From Opitutus sp. GAS368 (GTDB lineage: Bacteria; Verrucomicrobiota; Verrucomicrobiia; Opitutales; Opitutaceae): a DNA stretch of 43,787 bases. The DNA lies in assembly GCA_945903465.1 (NCBI GenBank), contig CAMDOF010000051.1, forward strand, positions 1-43,787. The letters run 5' to 3'. Below, one piece after another: positions 33,241 through 43,073 of this stretch. A model generated the notes under the pieces. It saw only the letters and a list, made by a program, of their open reading frames with translations, did no database searches and was not told where the DNA came from. Position 1 is the first letter of the stretch, and every line of letters starts with the position of its first letter. Made by a program: the position numbers and the translations under genes.

Positions 33241-34401
33241 TCAGCGCGATACAAAGGCTGATTCGTCGACCAATAACTTATCCGGGTAGACCACGCGACC
33301 GCGCATCATCATATCGCCATCGAAAAATTCATGGCGCACCTCGGTCAGGCGGACCGCTTGGCTGAGTTTATCGGGCCGCAATCCGCTAAAGTTTACCTTC
33401 GCTTTTTCATCCGCCAAAAACATCGGGGCCTGATACGCAAAAAGATAATCGAGCTGCCGCGCCCGGATGAGTTCCCCGATCAGCTGCGGCCCTCCTTCAA
33501 AAAATACTCCAGCAATGCGCTCCTCCACGCATTTCTTGCGAAAATCAGGCAGGAGCACGCGCTGCGTGGGCGACTCAAAGGTCCAGACCGTTATCCCCAT
33601 GTCGCGCAGCTTCCGGACATACCCGAGCCCTCCGTGCGGTGTCGTTACAACGATGGTGCGTTCGCGGAATTCATCCGTAAATAACGCCGGCAGACTTTTA
33701 TCAACCACGGTGCGTAACAACCCATCAAACACGAAACGGTACGGGCACCACTCGGCCTCACCCTCGCGTCGCGAAGTCAGCCGGGGGTTATCCTTCAACA
33801 CCGTGATCGCCCCAACCGCGATCGCTGGGAAAAAACGGCGCCACCGGTGCACGTCGGCTCGCGCGCGGGCGCTCGTAATCCACTTGGATTCACCCGAGCG
33901 AGTCGCGATCTTGCCATCGAGGGTCGAGGCCATTTTCGCCGCGAGCAATGGGCTCCGTTGAGTGATCCAGTGATTAAAAACCAGGTTGAGGTCGTGGCAT
34001 TCCTGACCGAGTACGCCCGTGATCACTTCGACCCCCGCCGCCCGGAGCACTTCGAAACCACGCCCAGCATGCTCGGGGTTAGGGTCGGTCGCACCCACCA
34101 CGACGCGTTTGATGCCGGCGTCAATGATCGCTTGCGTGCACGCACCGGTGCGCCCTGTGGTCGAACACGGCTCGAGCGTCACGTAAAGGGTCGCGCCCGG
34201 ATTCGGCGCCGCGCCGCGGGCGATCAAGGCCAAGCGCTCAGCGTGAGGTCCGCCATCGGGTGCGGTCGCCCCTTCCGCCACCACCCGCCCGTCCTCGACG
34301 ATCACGGCGCCGACCATGGGGTTGGGATGCGTCGTCCCCCAGACACCGCGCGCCAAAGCGAGCGCCCTTCTCATAAAAATCTCGTGTTCAGGCGCGGACA
34401 T
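33241..34401 (-). CDS. ribD: Bifunctional riboflavin biosynthesis deaminase/reductase
   Basis: RibD deaminates 2,5-diamino-6-ribosylamino-pyrimidinone phosphate and then reduces the ribose, two steps of riboflavin synthesis in the cytoplasm. From ATG 34401 it has 386 aa; the open frame continues upstream inside the MBL gene. The N-terminal deaminase has 'THPNPMVGAVIV', the zinc/catalytic 'PHAERLAL' (His53, Glu55) and 'LEPCSTTGRTGACTQAII' (Cys79 and Cys88); the usual GRTPPC is GRTGAC here, with both Cys kept. The reductase half holds 'KMASTLDGKIATRSGESKWI' and 'FFEGGPQLIGELI'. It overlaps the MBL gene by 14 bp. Other rib genes are not in the window. Confidence 0.95.
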   Translation of the reverse strand: MSAPEHEIFMRRALALARGVWGTTHPNPMVGAVIVEDGRVVAEGATAPDGGPHAERLALIARGAAPNPGATLYVTLEPCSTTGRTGACTQAIIDAGIKRVVVGATDPNPEHAGRGFEVLRAAGVEVITGVLGQECHDLNLVFNHWITQRSPLLAAKMASTLDGKIATRSGESKWITSARARADVHRWRRFFPAIAVGAITVLKDNPRLTSRREGEAEWCPYRFVFDGLLRTVVDKSLPALFTDEFRERTIVVTTPHGGLGYVRKLRDMGITVWTFESPTQRVLLPDFRKKCVEERIAGVFFEGGPQLIGELIRARQLDYLFAYQAPMFLADEKAKVNFSGLRPDKLSQAVRLTEVRHEFFDGDMMMRGRVVYPDKLLVDESAFVSR

Positions 34402-35047
34402 AAGGGTTCTCCGCCCGCTCGCTCGCCACGGTCGTTTTCGGGCCATGGCCCGGGTAAACAATCGTCTCGCCCGGCAGCGAATAAATTTCCGTACGAATGG
34501 ATTTCTCGAGTTGGGCGAAATCACCACCGGGAAAATCGGTCCGGCCAATTCCCCGATAAAATAACGCGTCACCCACGAAGGCCGCTTTCTCCGCCGCAAA
34601 ATAAAAGAGCACGCTACCGGGGCAATGGCCCGGCACATAGCGTACGGCCACCGTCGTACCGAGAGCCGACCAATCCTCCCCCGGCACCAACCAGTGATCA
34701 ACGGGCACGGGCTCAAGATCTAATTTCTCGCCCATAAAACGCTCCATAATCGCGGGTGTTTCAATCAAAACGCGATCGGCCGCGTGGGCGCGCACTTTGG
34801 CTCCGGTCTGGCGAACGATCTCGGCGCCCCCCTGCAGGTGGTCCCAGTGACCATGGGTGAGCCATAACTCGGTCAGCCGGCAGCGTTGTTCCGCCAAGAG
34901 CGGGCCCACCTGGCGCCAAACCTCGCCAGGGGCATCGATCAGCACGGCCTCACCGCGCTCAGGTGCGGTCAGGAGGTAGGCATTGGTCTTAATCGGGCCG
35001 GCTGGTAAAACGTGAAGATGCACTCGCGCCAATCCACAAACTTTCAT
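34388..35047 (-). CDS. MBL-fold hydrolase, glyoxalase II-like
   Basis: A 219-aa metallo-beta-lactamase-fold protein from ATG 35047. The metal motif 'THGHWDHLQGG' (64-74) is followed by 'VPGHCPGSVLFYF', 'FVGDALFYRGIGRTDFPGGD' and 'VYPGHGPKTTV', in the order found in YcbL/GloB-type hydroxyacylglutathione hydrolases. It lacks the C-terminal domain of classic glyoxalase II, so it belongs to the short thioesterase-like group. It is the first gene of a three-gene minus-strand unit with ribD and the esterase. The substrate is likely a thioester but is not determined by sequence. Confidence 0.88.
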   Translation of the reverse strand: MKVCGLARVHLHVLPAGPIKTNAYLLTAPERGEAVLIDAPGEVWRQVGPLLAEQRCRLTELWLTHGHWDHLQGGAEIVRQTGAKVRAHAADRVLIETPAIMERFMGEKLDLEPVPVDHWLVPGEDWSALGTTVAVRYVPGHCPGSVLFYFAAEKAAFVGDALFYRGIGRTDFPGGDFAQLEKSIRTEIYSLPGETIVYPGHGPKTTVASERAENPYVRA

Positions 35048-35338
35048 TCCCCATGCAATCGAAAACCCCTTGACCCCGATGGGAACCCCAAACTCCGGTG
35101 GCCGCCAGCGGAGGCATCGACCAAAACGAACCACCGAAAAAGCCCCCTCAGCCGCCAGCACCGCGACCTGAAAACCCTCGCCCCCCCCATCCCGCGGACT
35201 TTAATCCCCGCCGCGTCCCAACCTCGGCATCACGACCACACGCGACGCCCCGACCGCGACGCCCGCGCTTAAAAGCGCTCACGCCCCAAACGCGCTCTTG
35301 CCACGCAGGGCCTCCCCTTGGCAACGTCGGCCCTTTCT

Positions 35339-36439
35339 ATGCCAACACTCAAGTTTGCTGTTCTTGCGGGCGACTACATTGGACCAGAGGTGATGACCGA
35401 GGCCTTGCGCGTGTTTAAGCACGTCGCCCGCCAGGAAAATCTCACGCTCGACTATGCCCATGCCGATGTTGGCGGCGCCGGAATTGATAACCACGGGAAG
35501 GCCCTGCCCGACTCCACGGTGAAGCTCTGCGAGCAATCCGACGCCATTCTTTTCGGCTCCGTGGGCGGCCCCAAATGGGAAAAACTGCCACCCAAGGAAC
35601 AACCCGAGCGCGCCGCCCTGCTGCCGCTGCGCAAGCACTTCACCCTCTTCGCGAACATCCGCCCAGGGCTGCTTTACCGCGAACTGACCGACGCTTCGCC
35701 TTTAAAAAGCGAGCGCATCCCGAACGGTATCGACATCGTTTGCATCCGCGAACTGACCGGCGGCGTCTATTTCGGCCAGCCAAAGATCACCACCGTACTG
35801 CCCGACGGCGACGTCCAAGCGGTGGATACCATGGTCTATAAAAAATCCGAGATTGAGCGTATTTTAAAGGTCGCCATCACCACCGCCCGCGCTCGCCAGA
35901 AAAAGCTTTGTTCGGTCGACAAGGCCAACGTTCTCGAAACGTCCGTACTGTGGCGGCAGACGGTCACCGCCTACTGCGCGCAGCATGCGCCGGATCTCGC
36001 GCTGAGCCATATGTACGTGGACAACGCCGCCATGCAGCTCGCGCGCGATCCCAATCAGTTCGATGTTTTCGTCACTGAAAATATGTTCGGTGATATTCTT
36101 TCAGATGAAATGGCCGTCATCTGCGGATCGCTCGGCATGCTTTCATCCGCCTCGCTCGGTGCCGGTAAAAATTCACTCGGCTTGCCTTTCGGCCTTTATG
36201 AACCGGCCGGCGGCACCGCTCCCGACATCGCCGGCCGCGGCATCGCGAACCCGTGCGCGCAAATCCTCTCCGTCGCCTTGATGCTCCGCTTCAGCTTCGG
36301 ACTGGATACCGTCGCCACCCGCATCGAAGCCGCGGTCAAAAAAGCCGTGACGAGCGGAACCCGCACCGGCGACATCGCCTTCGGTAAACCCGCCGTCGGT
36401 ACCCTCGCGATGGCCGACGCGATCATCGCTCAACTTTAA
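35339..36439 (+). CDS. leuB: 3-isopropylmalate dehydrogenase
   Basis: LeuB oxidises and decarboxylates 3-isopropylmalate with NAD+ in leucine synthesis. From ATG 35339 it is 366 aa (a TTG at 35318 is in frame). It aligns throughout with the E. coli type: '[15 protein letters not shown]', '[15 protein letters not shown]', '[14 protein letters not shown]', '[13 protein letters not shown]', '[18 protein letters not shown]' and '[20 protein letters not shown]'. One oddity is 'AGDYIGPEV' where nearly all relatives have GDGIGPEV. It is divergent from the MBL gene, with a 291-bp shared upstream region in which I see no clear leader peptide or attenuator. alaS follows 77 bp later. Confidence 0.95.
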   Translation: MPTLKFAVLAGDYIGPEVMTEALRVFKHVARQENLTLDYAHADVGGAGIDNHGKALPDSTVKLCEQSDAILFGSVGGPKWEKLPPKEQPERAALLPLRKHFTLFANIRPGLLYRELTDASPLKSERIPNGIDIVCIRELTGGVYFGQPKITTVLPDGDVQAVDTMVYKKSEIERILKVAITTARARQKKLCSVDKANVLETSVLWRQTVTAYCAQHAPDLALSHMYVDNAAMQLARDPNQFDVFVTENMFGDILSDEMAVICGSLGMLSSASLGAGKNSLGLPFGLYEPAGGTAPDIAGRGIANPCAQILSVALMLRFSFGLDTVATRIEAAVKKAVTSGTRTGDIAFGKPAVGTLAMADAIIAQL

Positions 36440-36516
36440 GCACCTCATGGCCGCGGGCCGGCTACTTGAACCACCGACCACCGGCATTCGCCCTGGCCGC
36501 ACCTCTTCTTTTTTTC

Positions 36517-39204
36517 ATGAACTCTGCTCAGATCCGCCAATCGTTTCTCGATTTTTTTGCACAACAGGGCCACACGATCGTCCCCTCGTCGTCTTTGTTA
36601 CCAGACTCGCCGGGATTGCTTTTCACAAATGCGGGCATGAATCAATTCGTGCCGATTTTCCTCGGTGACCGCGCTCCCGATGTGACCACTTGGGCGGAGG
36701 CTCGCCCAGCGAAGAACACCCGCGCCGCCGATACCCAAAAATGCATCCGCGCCGGTGGTAAACACAACGATCTCGAGGACGTCGGTTTCGATACCTACCA
36801 TCATACCTTGTTCGAGATGCTGGGCAATTGGTCCTTCGGCGACTACTTCAAAGCGGAGTCGATCAATTGGGGCTGGGAGCTCATCACCAAAGTTTGGGGA
36901 ATACCGGCCAAACGCCTCTTCGCCACCGTCTACTCACCGGATAAATCTAAAAACGATCCGTCCGAATTTGATCAAGAGGCCTACGCGATCTGGGCGGCTA
37001 TTTTCCAGCGCGAGGGCCTCGACCCCGCCATTCACATCGTCCACGGCAACAAGAAAGATAACTTCTGGATGATGGGCGATACCGGCCCGTGCGGTCCGTG
37101 TTCTGAAATTCACTTCAACCTGCTGCCGGCAGATGAGGAAACGGCTGGCCGTGTCCTCGTCAACGCGAGCAGCCCGCGCTGCATTGAAATCTGGAACCAC
37201 GTGTTCATCCAGTTCAACGCCAACGCCGACGGCACGTTCTCCCCGCTCGCCGCCAAGCACGTCGACACGGGCATGGGTTTCGAACGCGTCGCCGGTATTT
37301 ATGCGACGACCGGCGGCTTTAAAGATTTCACCAAAGATCCGTCAAATTACGCTGCGGATGTGTTTGCACCGCTCTTCCTGAAAATCGCCGAAATGTCCGG
37401 TTGCACCTACACGGCGACCGTTCCGACGAAGCGTGAGGGATTGAGCGAACAAGTGCAGATCGACGTCGCCTTCCGGGTGCTCGCCGACCATGCCCGCTGC
37501 GTCTCCTGCGCGATTGCCGATAATATTCTCCCGGGCAATGAGGGTCGCAATTACGTCATTCGCCGCATTTTGCGGCGTGGCATCCTCTACGGCCAGAAGC
37601 TTGGGCTCTCCACGGGGTTCTTTGAGCAACTGGTCGCGCCCGTCGTCGCCTCACTCGGCGGGGTATTCCCGGAGTTGATCGAGCGACAAGACATCGTGCG
37701 CCGCGTCATTCGCAGCGAAGAAGAAAGCTTTGGCCGCACGCTCGATCGGGGGCTCCAGATTTTCACGAAAGCGGCCGCCGCGGGTGCGATCGGCGGACCG
37801 GCCGCCTTCGAACTTTACGATACTTACGGCTTCCCGCTGGACATGACGCAACTGCTCGCCACCGAGCGTGGGCTGGCGGTGGATGCGGCCGGTTTCGATG
37901 CGGAAATGACCAAGCAGCGGGAGCGCGGTCGCGCCGCCCAAAAGAAAGAAATTGTGGTCGCGGCAACTGAGGGCGAAGCCACGGGGCTGCGGCCGACGGT
38001 GTTCGTTGGCTACGCGGGGACCGCCGCCGCCGCGACGCTGATCGACGTGATCCGCGCCGATGCCGAGGTGTTTCTCGTGTTCGACCAGACGCCTTTTTAC
38101 GCCGAAATGGGTGGCCAAACCGGTGACACCGGAACGGCGACCCTGGGAGATCAGACCATCGCCATCGTCGACTGCGTGAAGGACAAGGCTGGGCGGCATC
38201 TGCACAAGCTGGCCAGCGGGGCGGCGCCATTCGCGGTCCCAGTCAAGGTCGAGCTCACCGTGGACTTGGCCCGACGGCGGGCGATCAATCGCCACCACAG
38301 CGCCGCCCATCTGATTCATTGGGCACTCCGCAAGGTGCTCGGCACCCACGTCCGCCAAGCCGGTACGTCAAAAACGCCTGATCGTATGCGTTTTGATTTC
38401 TCGCACTTCGAGGCCGTGACCCACGGGCAACTTCTCGAAGTTGAGCAACTGGTTAACAGCAAGATCATCGACAACGCCAAAGTCGAAATGTACGAAACGG
38501 AGTTCGATCAAAAACCGGAGGGCACCCTCGCTTTCTTTGGCGACAAATACGGCAAATTCGTCCGCGTCGTCGACATCGGTGGCTACAGTCGCGAGCTCTG
38601 CGGCGGTACCCATGTGGCCACCACCGGCGAGATCGGTTTAGTCAAAATCGTGGCCGAGATGGCCATCGCTGCGGGCACCCGCCGGATTGAGGCCGTTGCG
38701 GGCCAACCTGCGTTGGACTTCGTGGTCGCCCGCGAGGCCGCCCTCGCCGCCGTCAGCGCCCAGCTCGGTGGCGGCGCGACGGATGTCGTCAGAAAACTCG
38801 AAGCGCTCGTGGCTCAGCAGAAAGAAATGGAGAAACAGCTCAAAGGCTTTCAGCAAAAAGCTCTGGCCGAACTCGCCACCGAGCTCGCGAGTCACGCGGT
38901 CGCGCGCGAGGGGCTTCATTTTGTCTCCGCCCTGGTCACGGTTTCCGATCAAGAAGCCTTGCGCAGCCTCGGCTCACAAGTCGCCGCCAAAATTGGCGAA
39001 GGCGTGGTGCAGCTCGGCGCGGCCCTCGGCGACAAAGCGAGCCTCGTCGCTTTTTGCACACCGCGAGCAGTGCAGGCTGGCCATCAGGCCGGAAAAATCA
39101 TTCAAGCGCTGAGCGTTCAAATCGGTGGTAAAGGAGGCGGTAAACCCGACTTTGCCATGGGCGGGGGCAAGGATGTGGCCAAGCTGGCCGACGTCTTAAA
39201 GTGA
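36517..39204 (+). CDS. alaS: Alanyl-tRNA synthetase
   Basis: Class II synthetase that charges tRNA-Ala and clears mischarged Ser/Gly. From ATG 36517 it is 895 aa, the normal length. The N terminus 'SAQIRQSFLDFFAQQGH' and 'FTNAGMNQFVPIFLG' carries motif 1, with 'ARPAKNTRAADTQKCIRAGG' and 'HHTLFEMLGNWSFGDYFK' (motif 2) after it. The editing domain has the zinc site 'NRHHSAAHLIHWAL' (HxxxH) and 'RELCGGTHVATTGEIG' (CxxxH). The C-terminal coiled coil and C-Ala region ends 'GGKGGGKPDFAMGGGKD'. It is downstream of leuB on the same strand and may be co-transcribed with it. Confidence 0.97.
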   Translation: MNSAQIRQSFLDFFAQQGHTIVPSSSLLPDSPGLLFTNAGMNQFVPIFLGDRAPDVTTWAEARPAKNTRAADTQKCIRAGGKHNDLEDVGFDTYHHTLFEMLGNWSFGDYFKAESINWGWELITKVWGIPAKRLFATVYSPDKSKNDPSEFDQEAYAIWAAIFQREGLDPAIHIVHGNKKDNFWMMGDTGPCGPCSEIHFNLLPADEETAGRVLVNASSPRCIEIWNHVFIQFNANADGTFSPLAAKHVDTGMGFERVAGIYATTGGFKDFTKDPSNYAADVFAPLFLKIAEMSGCTYTATVPTKREGLSEQVQIDVAFRVLADHARCVSCAIADNILPGNEGRNYVIRRILRRGILYGQKLGLSTGFFEQLVAPVVASLGGVFPELIERQDIVRRVIRSEEESFGRTLDRGLQIFTKAAAAGAIGGPAAFELYDTYGFPLDMTQLLATERGLAVDAAGFDAEMTKQRERGRAAQKKEIVVAATEGEATGLRPTVFVGYAGTAAAATLIDVIRADAEVFLVFDQTPFYAEMGGQTGDTGTATLGDQTIAIVDCVKDKAGRHLHKLASGAAPFAVPVKVELTVDLARRRAINRHHSAAHLIHWALRKVLGTHVRQAGTSKTPDRMRFDFSHFEAVTHGQLLEVEQLVNSKIIDNAKVEMYETEFDQKPEGTLAFFGDKYGKFVRVVDIGGYSRELCGGTHVATTGEIGLVKIVAEMAIAAGTRRIEAVAGQPALDFVVAREAALAAVSAQLGGGATDVVRKLEALVAQQKEMEKQLKGFQQKALAELATELASHAVAREGLHFVSALVTVSDQEALRSLGSQVAAKIGEGVVQLGAALGDKASLVAFCTPRAVQAGHQAGKIIQALSVQIGGKGGGKPDFAMGGGKDVAKLADVLK

Positions 39205-39214
39205 GTTCGCGCGT

Positions 39215-39232
39215 GAGCGGGCCGGCCCGCTC
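39215..39232. repeat. 18-bp perfect palindrome after alaS
   Basis: GAGCGGGCCGGCCCGCTC reads the same on both strands with no spacer and lies 10 bp after the alaS stop. With no loop and no T-run it is not a classical terminator. It may form a cruciform, bind a dimeric protein, or help end transcription in a Rho-dependent way. Confidence 0.6.
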
Positions 39233-39387
39233 GCTGGAATAACGAAAATCGCGCGGGGCCCGCCTTCGAAAGCGTGGCCCGCATCCAGCAGGCGCCTTGG
39301 TCCTCGTTTCAAGATCGCTGGGTGGTGGGTGGTTTCGCCACTCCTGCACGCCGTGGGAAATAACGAGCCCCAAGACCAACCACCCGC

Positions 39388-40761
39388 TCAGCCCCGCGCG
39401 AGCGCGTGGAGCATGCGACGCGTCGTTTCCGTCCCCTTCCTCATCACGTCGAGATTGAAGCTCTCGTTCGGTGCATGCAGGTTATCTTCAGGCAAAAACA
39501 AGCCGAGCATCACGGAATCCAAACCGGTCACTCGTTTGATCTCGGCAATAATCGGTACGCTGCCACCCTCGCGCAAATAGATCGGCGGGCGCCCCCAGAC
39601 TTCGGCAATCGCGGCGTGCGTTGCCCGAAAGGCGCGCGCCAGAATCGGGGACTGATTCGCGGGCGTATTTGCACGGTCGGGCGGAACCACGACGTAGGGA
39701 TCGCCTTTGTGCTGATCGACAAATTCCAATTTCACCCCCTTGGGCGTGCGCGCCCGAATTGTTGCCATCACGAGCTGCTTGATCAGCTCCGGTTGCTGAT
39801 TCGGGACGAGCCGGCAGCTAATCTTCGCAAATGCCTTGCTCGGAATCACCGTCTTCGTGCCTTCCCCTTGGTAGCCTCCACCGATGCCATTAAACTCAAG
39901 CGTCGGCTGAAAACGCACCGCCTCAAAGGGCGAGAAGCCTGGCGCGACATGAAACGCCTCAATCCCCAGAAACTCAGCGTAACGCTGCTCATCTCCTCCC
40001 AGTTTCTTCAATTCGTCGCGCTCCCACGACTCAACATCAAGCACGGCATCGTAAAAACCGGGCACATTTACCCGACCATCCGGCGTGTGCAAGGAAGCGA
40101 GAATTTCCGAGAGCGCTTGGATCGGATTGAGCAAGACCCCGCCGTGCAATCCTGAGTGCAGATCGCTTTTGGCCCCGGTAATATGCACGTCGAAAAGCGC
40201 CAGCCCACGCAGCCCCGCCGTGATTACGACCTGATTTTCATTCGGTAATCCCGTATCCGACAGATAAACGAAGTCGGCCGCGCGCAGCTTGTCCGCGTAA
40301 CGTTCAAGGAATTTAGGGAAACTCGGACTGCCCATTTCCTCTTCGCCCTCGATCAGGAAGGTAATCCGCAGCGGCAGTTGCGGATCATCTTCGAGGGCCT
40401 TGGCCACGGCGGCGATGTTGGTCAGCAAGGGGCCTTTATTGTCGGCGGCCCCACGACCGTAGATGCGATTACCGATGATCGTCGGCTCAAACGCGGGCGT
40501 TTTCCACAAGTTCAGCGGGTCGGCCGGCTGCACATCATAGTGACCATAAATAACGAGGTGGGGCCAGGCGGGATTACCCTCGCGCTGCGCCCAGATGATC
40601 GGGTGCAACTCAGTCGGCACCACTTCCACGGAAAACCCGATGGACGTCAGCAGGCTGGAAACGAAGGTCTGCGCCCCGCGCATCCCCGCACCACTCGAGG
40701 GATCAGTCGAGACGCTGGGAAACCGAATGAACTCTTTGAGTTTTTCAACTGGGTCGAACAT
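39388..40761 (-). CDS. M20-family zinc dipeptidase/carboxypeptidase
   Basis: A 457-aa cytoplasmic M20 metallopeptidase of the dipeptidase group related to carnosine dipeptidase (CNDP). Two-zinc ligands are visible: 'IYGHYDVQPAD' (His74, Asp76), 'YGRGAADNKGP' (bridging Asp), 'IEGEEEMGSP' (catalytic Glu and ligand Glu, 138-144), 'YLSDTG' (Asp) and a C-terminal 'LFLPEDNLHAPNES' (His). The dimerisation lid lies between, with 'GAKSDLHSGLHGG'. It likely releases amino acids from short peptides. It is the first ordinary gene downstream of the broken pglZ, 69 bp away, so it marks one border of the accessory segment. Confidence 0.93.
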   Translation of the reverse strand: MFDPVEKLKEFIRFPSVSTDPSSGAGMRGAQTFVSSLLTSIGFSVEVVPTELHPIIWAQREGNPAWPHLVIYGHYDVQPADPLNLWKTPAFEPTIIGNRIYGRGAADNKGPLLTNIAAVAKALEDDPQLPLRITFLIEGEEEMGSPSFPKFLERYADKLRAADFVYLSDTGLPNENQVVITAGLRGLALFDVHITGAKSDLHSGLHGGVLLNPIQALSEILASLHTPDGRVNVPGFYDAVLDVESWERDELKKLGGDEQRYAEFLGIEAFHVAPGFSPFEAVRFQPTLEFNGIGGGYQGEGTKTVIPSKAFAKISCRLVPNQQPELIKQLVMATIRARTPKGVKLEFVDQHKGDPYVVVPPDRANTPANQSPILARAFRATHAAIAEVWGRPPIYLREGGSVPIIAEIKRVTGLDSVMLGLFLPEDNLHAPNESFNLDVMRKGTETTRRMLHALARG

Positions 40762-40830
40762 CCCTCAAGGCTGGTCCAGTTCCGCGCTCCGCGCCAATCG
40801 CAAAGTGAATTTCTCGAAAAATCCCACCAC

Positions 40831-42562
40831 TCAGGCCGCGGGATAGAATGGCGGAACATACGCGGCAAGACGTTCAGTTCCTGGGATCGACCGAGCGGTC
40901 GGAGCCGGGGTCACCTGCCGCGCGCAGGCTCCGTTCATTTTTGCCGGCGCAGGTGCTGGCCTTTCGCAACGCGGCCCCAGCGGGGAGGAACCCGCCCCAT
41001 CCTCCCTTCCCATCCAGTTTGCCGGCGGGGCTGATCGATACCAACGCTTCACTCGCAGCCGCTTGGTGGCTGGCCGTTCATTGCCAGGCAACCGTGCCGC
41101 CATCCCAAGTTGGGTGTAAGACGGGAGCACGCCGAAGAGCGCCTCCACTTCGGCGGTCCATCGATTGGCCAAGCGCAGCCGCTGGGCGTAGTCGGCCGCC
41201 GCCTCGTAGCGTAGCGCATCCGAGACGATCACAAACACCTTCTGTCCTTTGGTGAGAAACGGCTGCACGTAGTTTTCAAAAAACTTCCGCTGCGCCGGAA
41301 GGCCCGGGCACTCCCACGTTGCCAGTCCGCGCACTTGATCGCTCCAGCGGTCGGTCAACGGCAGGAGGAAATTATTCACGTAGGATTTTTCCACCCACTG
41401 CGTGATTTGCTCCATCACCTGCACTTGGCCGTAGCGGCGCAGGTTCCACGTGCAACGGCGATACGCCAGGTCGATGCGCCACCAACTCCCCACGTAGCGA
41501 CTCACCCCGCCGGCCACGGAATCCACCGTCAGCTCGGCCGACGCCAATAATTCCCGCAGCTCCACGGCTTGCTCCAGCGCGGCGTAACCGTGGGCGTGCA
41601 GCGGGTGCCAGAACGAGGCGCGGCGCTGCTGCACCACCGCACGGAGGTCTGCGGCCAAGGCCCCCCTTCGTGAAGGACTGGCAGAGCCGCAGCAGCGTAA
41701 ATTTCTCGAAGACCTCGAAGGTGTCCCAACCGCCGAGCGATTTCCGCTCATCCCACCCGCCCAAGGCAGTCTCGATCTGCAGCTCCCTTTCCATGTGGCG
41801 GGACCATTCCCGGAATGACACGGAGTAGGCTTGGCTGTCCTTCCAGCGTTGCAGAAACACTTTGGCATGGGGGTGCAACGCCACTTGGTCATCCAACGGA
41901 TTGGCCCCGCGAAAGAGCGACACCGCGAAATCGCGTAGCGCTGGCGCCGTGGCCGTGTAGCCGAAGAGGCGGGTGACTTCTTTCCAGAAGGGTGCCTCGA
42001 GCGCCGAGGACTGGAGGCACTCGTTCACCGGATCGATTTCGATCAACGCGTCTTCCGGGTTGGCCTTCAGGAAATGCAGCAGCAGCGCATCGATCTCGAC
42101 GGCCGTGCCCGCCAACACCGCCATCATCTTGAGGCGGACATCCCGACTTTGGTCATCCTTACCGATCAGCTCTTTCAACGCCTGCACCCGCTTCCCACTC
42201 GCGAAATACGGAGCGTGATCCTCCGCCAACTGGAAAAACTCGTGGGGCAGGCCGACATCCTGCAGCGCCAGCGATGCCTTGTCGGCCTTGTATTCATAAC
42301 CTTGGAGCAGGAGATCCAGCAGCCAGTTGTCCGCATCGGGCGGCCGGGCCGTGGGCACGTAAATCAGAAATCGGGCCTCCGGGTTCGGATCGCGCACGAT
42401 CCGGACCTTGGTGCCGAACTCGTTGCCGGCCACGGTGAGCTTGGCCACGTCAGCGTCGGGGTAGGCCGTGAAGGTCTCGGCCCATTCGCCCGTGGCATCA
42501 TACCAAAACACCAGCCGGTGGCGCTGGAAGATCCGTTGGAGACTGTCGTGGATACGTTTCAT
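40831..42562 (-). pseudogene. pglZ: BREX protein PglZ remnant, frameshifted and C-terminally truncated
   Basis: PglZ is an alkaline-phosphatase-fold protein required for BREX phage defence. The first frame (42562 to about 41661) starts 'RHRLVFWYDATGEWAETF', typical of BREX type 1 PglZ, and runs 300 residues. A run of six G (41661-41666 on the plus strand as C6) moves the frame. The second frame continues without loss: 'ALAADLRAVVQQRRASFWHP', 'EKSYVNNFLLPLTDRWSDQV', 'VIVSDALRYEAAADYAQRL' and 'LPSYTQLGMAARLPGNE'. After about 41080 the homology stops and an unrelated 82-residue tail ends at 40831. About the last 350 residues of a normal PglZ (~830 aa), with most of the phosphatase domain, are missing. 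brxL, expected next, is absent. Confidence 0.85.
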
Positions 42563-42563
42563 G

Positions 42564-43064
42564 TCACATGGAATCCAACAAGAATCCGGTCTTCACTTTG
42601 CTCAACCACTTTTTCGTGAACCAATCCGCGACCGCCGGTTTCTGACCGCAAGCACCGGCCAGTTCCTCCAAAGAACGCAAGCGATCATCGAGGCCAAGAG
42701 CGCAAGCGGCCCGGACGGCGGCGCGATCGCCGGTGGTGAGCAACAACGCGTTCTTGTCCTGCGCTGCCACATACGCCAGCAGGTGGCGCTCGCCGGGATC
42801 AATCTGATTCAACAGCGGAGTGCGCAACTGGGCCTCGGCGAGTTGCACCTTGGTCACTTCTGCCACGATGACCTTGGCGTCGAACTGGGTTTGGTCCACC
42901 TTAACGTAACTTTTAATCAAGCGGTTGCCCGCCCGGGTTTCCCGGCGCACTTCCGCCACCGTGCGCACATCGAATTTATTGAGCAGCGCCGCCCAGCAGC
43001 CCGTATCCACCGCCTCAATCACCACATTGGTGTCCACATAAACAATCTGGCGCGAGGGAGGCAT
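42564..43064 (-). CDS. PIN-domain protein (putative ribonuclease)
   Basis: A 166-aa PIN-fold protein. It opens with 'YVDTNVVIEAVD' (metal-binding Asp11), has an acidic residue in 'TVAEVRRETRAG', 'QIDPGERHLLAYVAAQ' with another acid, and 'LLLTTGDRAAVRAA' with the fourth. This gives the D...E...D/E...D set of PIN nucleases. It lies 9 bp downstream of the ImmA/IrrE gene and 1 bp upstream of pglZ, so all three form one transcript. PIN proteins paired with ImmA/IrrE peptidases form toxin-antitoxin-like modules in other genomes. Role in BREX accessory defence is inference. Confidence 0.85.
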   Translation of the reverse strand: MPPSRQIVYVDTNVVIEAVDTGCWAALLNKFDVRTVAEVRRETRAGNRLIKSYVKVDQTQFDAKVIVAEVTKVQLAEAQLRTPLLNQIDPGERHLLAYVAAQDKNALLLTTGDRAAVRAACALGLDDRLRSLEELAGACGQKPAVADWFTKKWLSKVKTGFLLDSM

Positions 43065-43073
43065 GAAGGGTGA

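Noticed and set aside
33847..34737. Plus-strand open frame of 296 codons opposite ribD and the MBL gene
   Set aside because: Arg/Pro/His-rich shadow; both minus-strand genes are complete and carry catalytic motifs.
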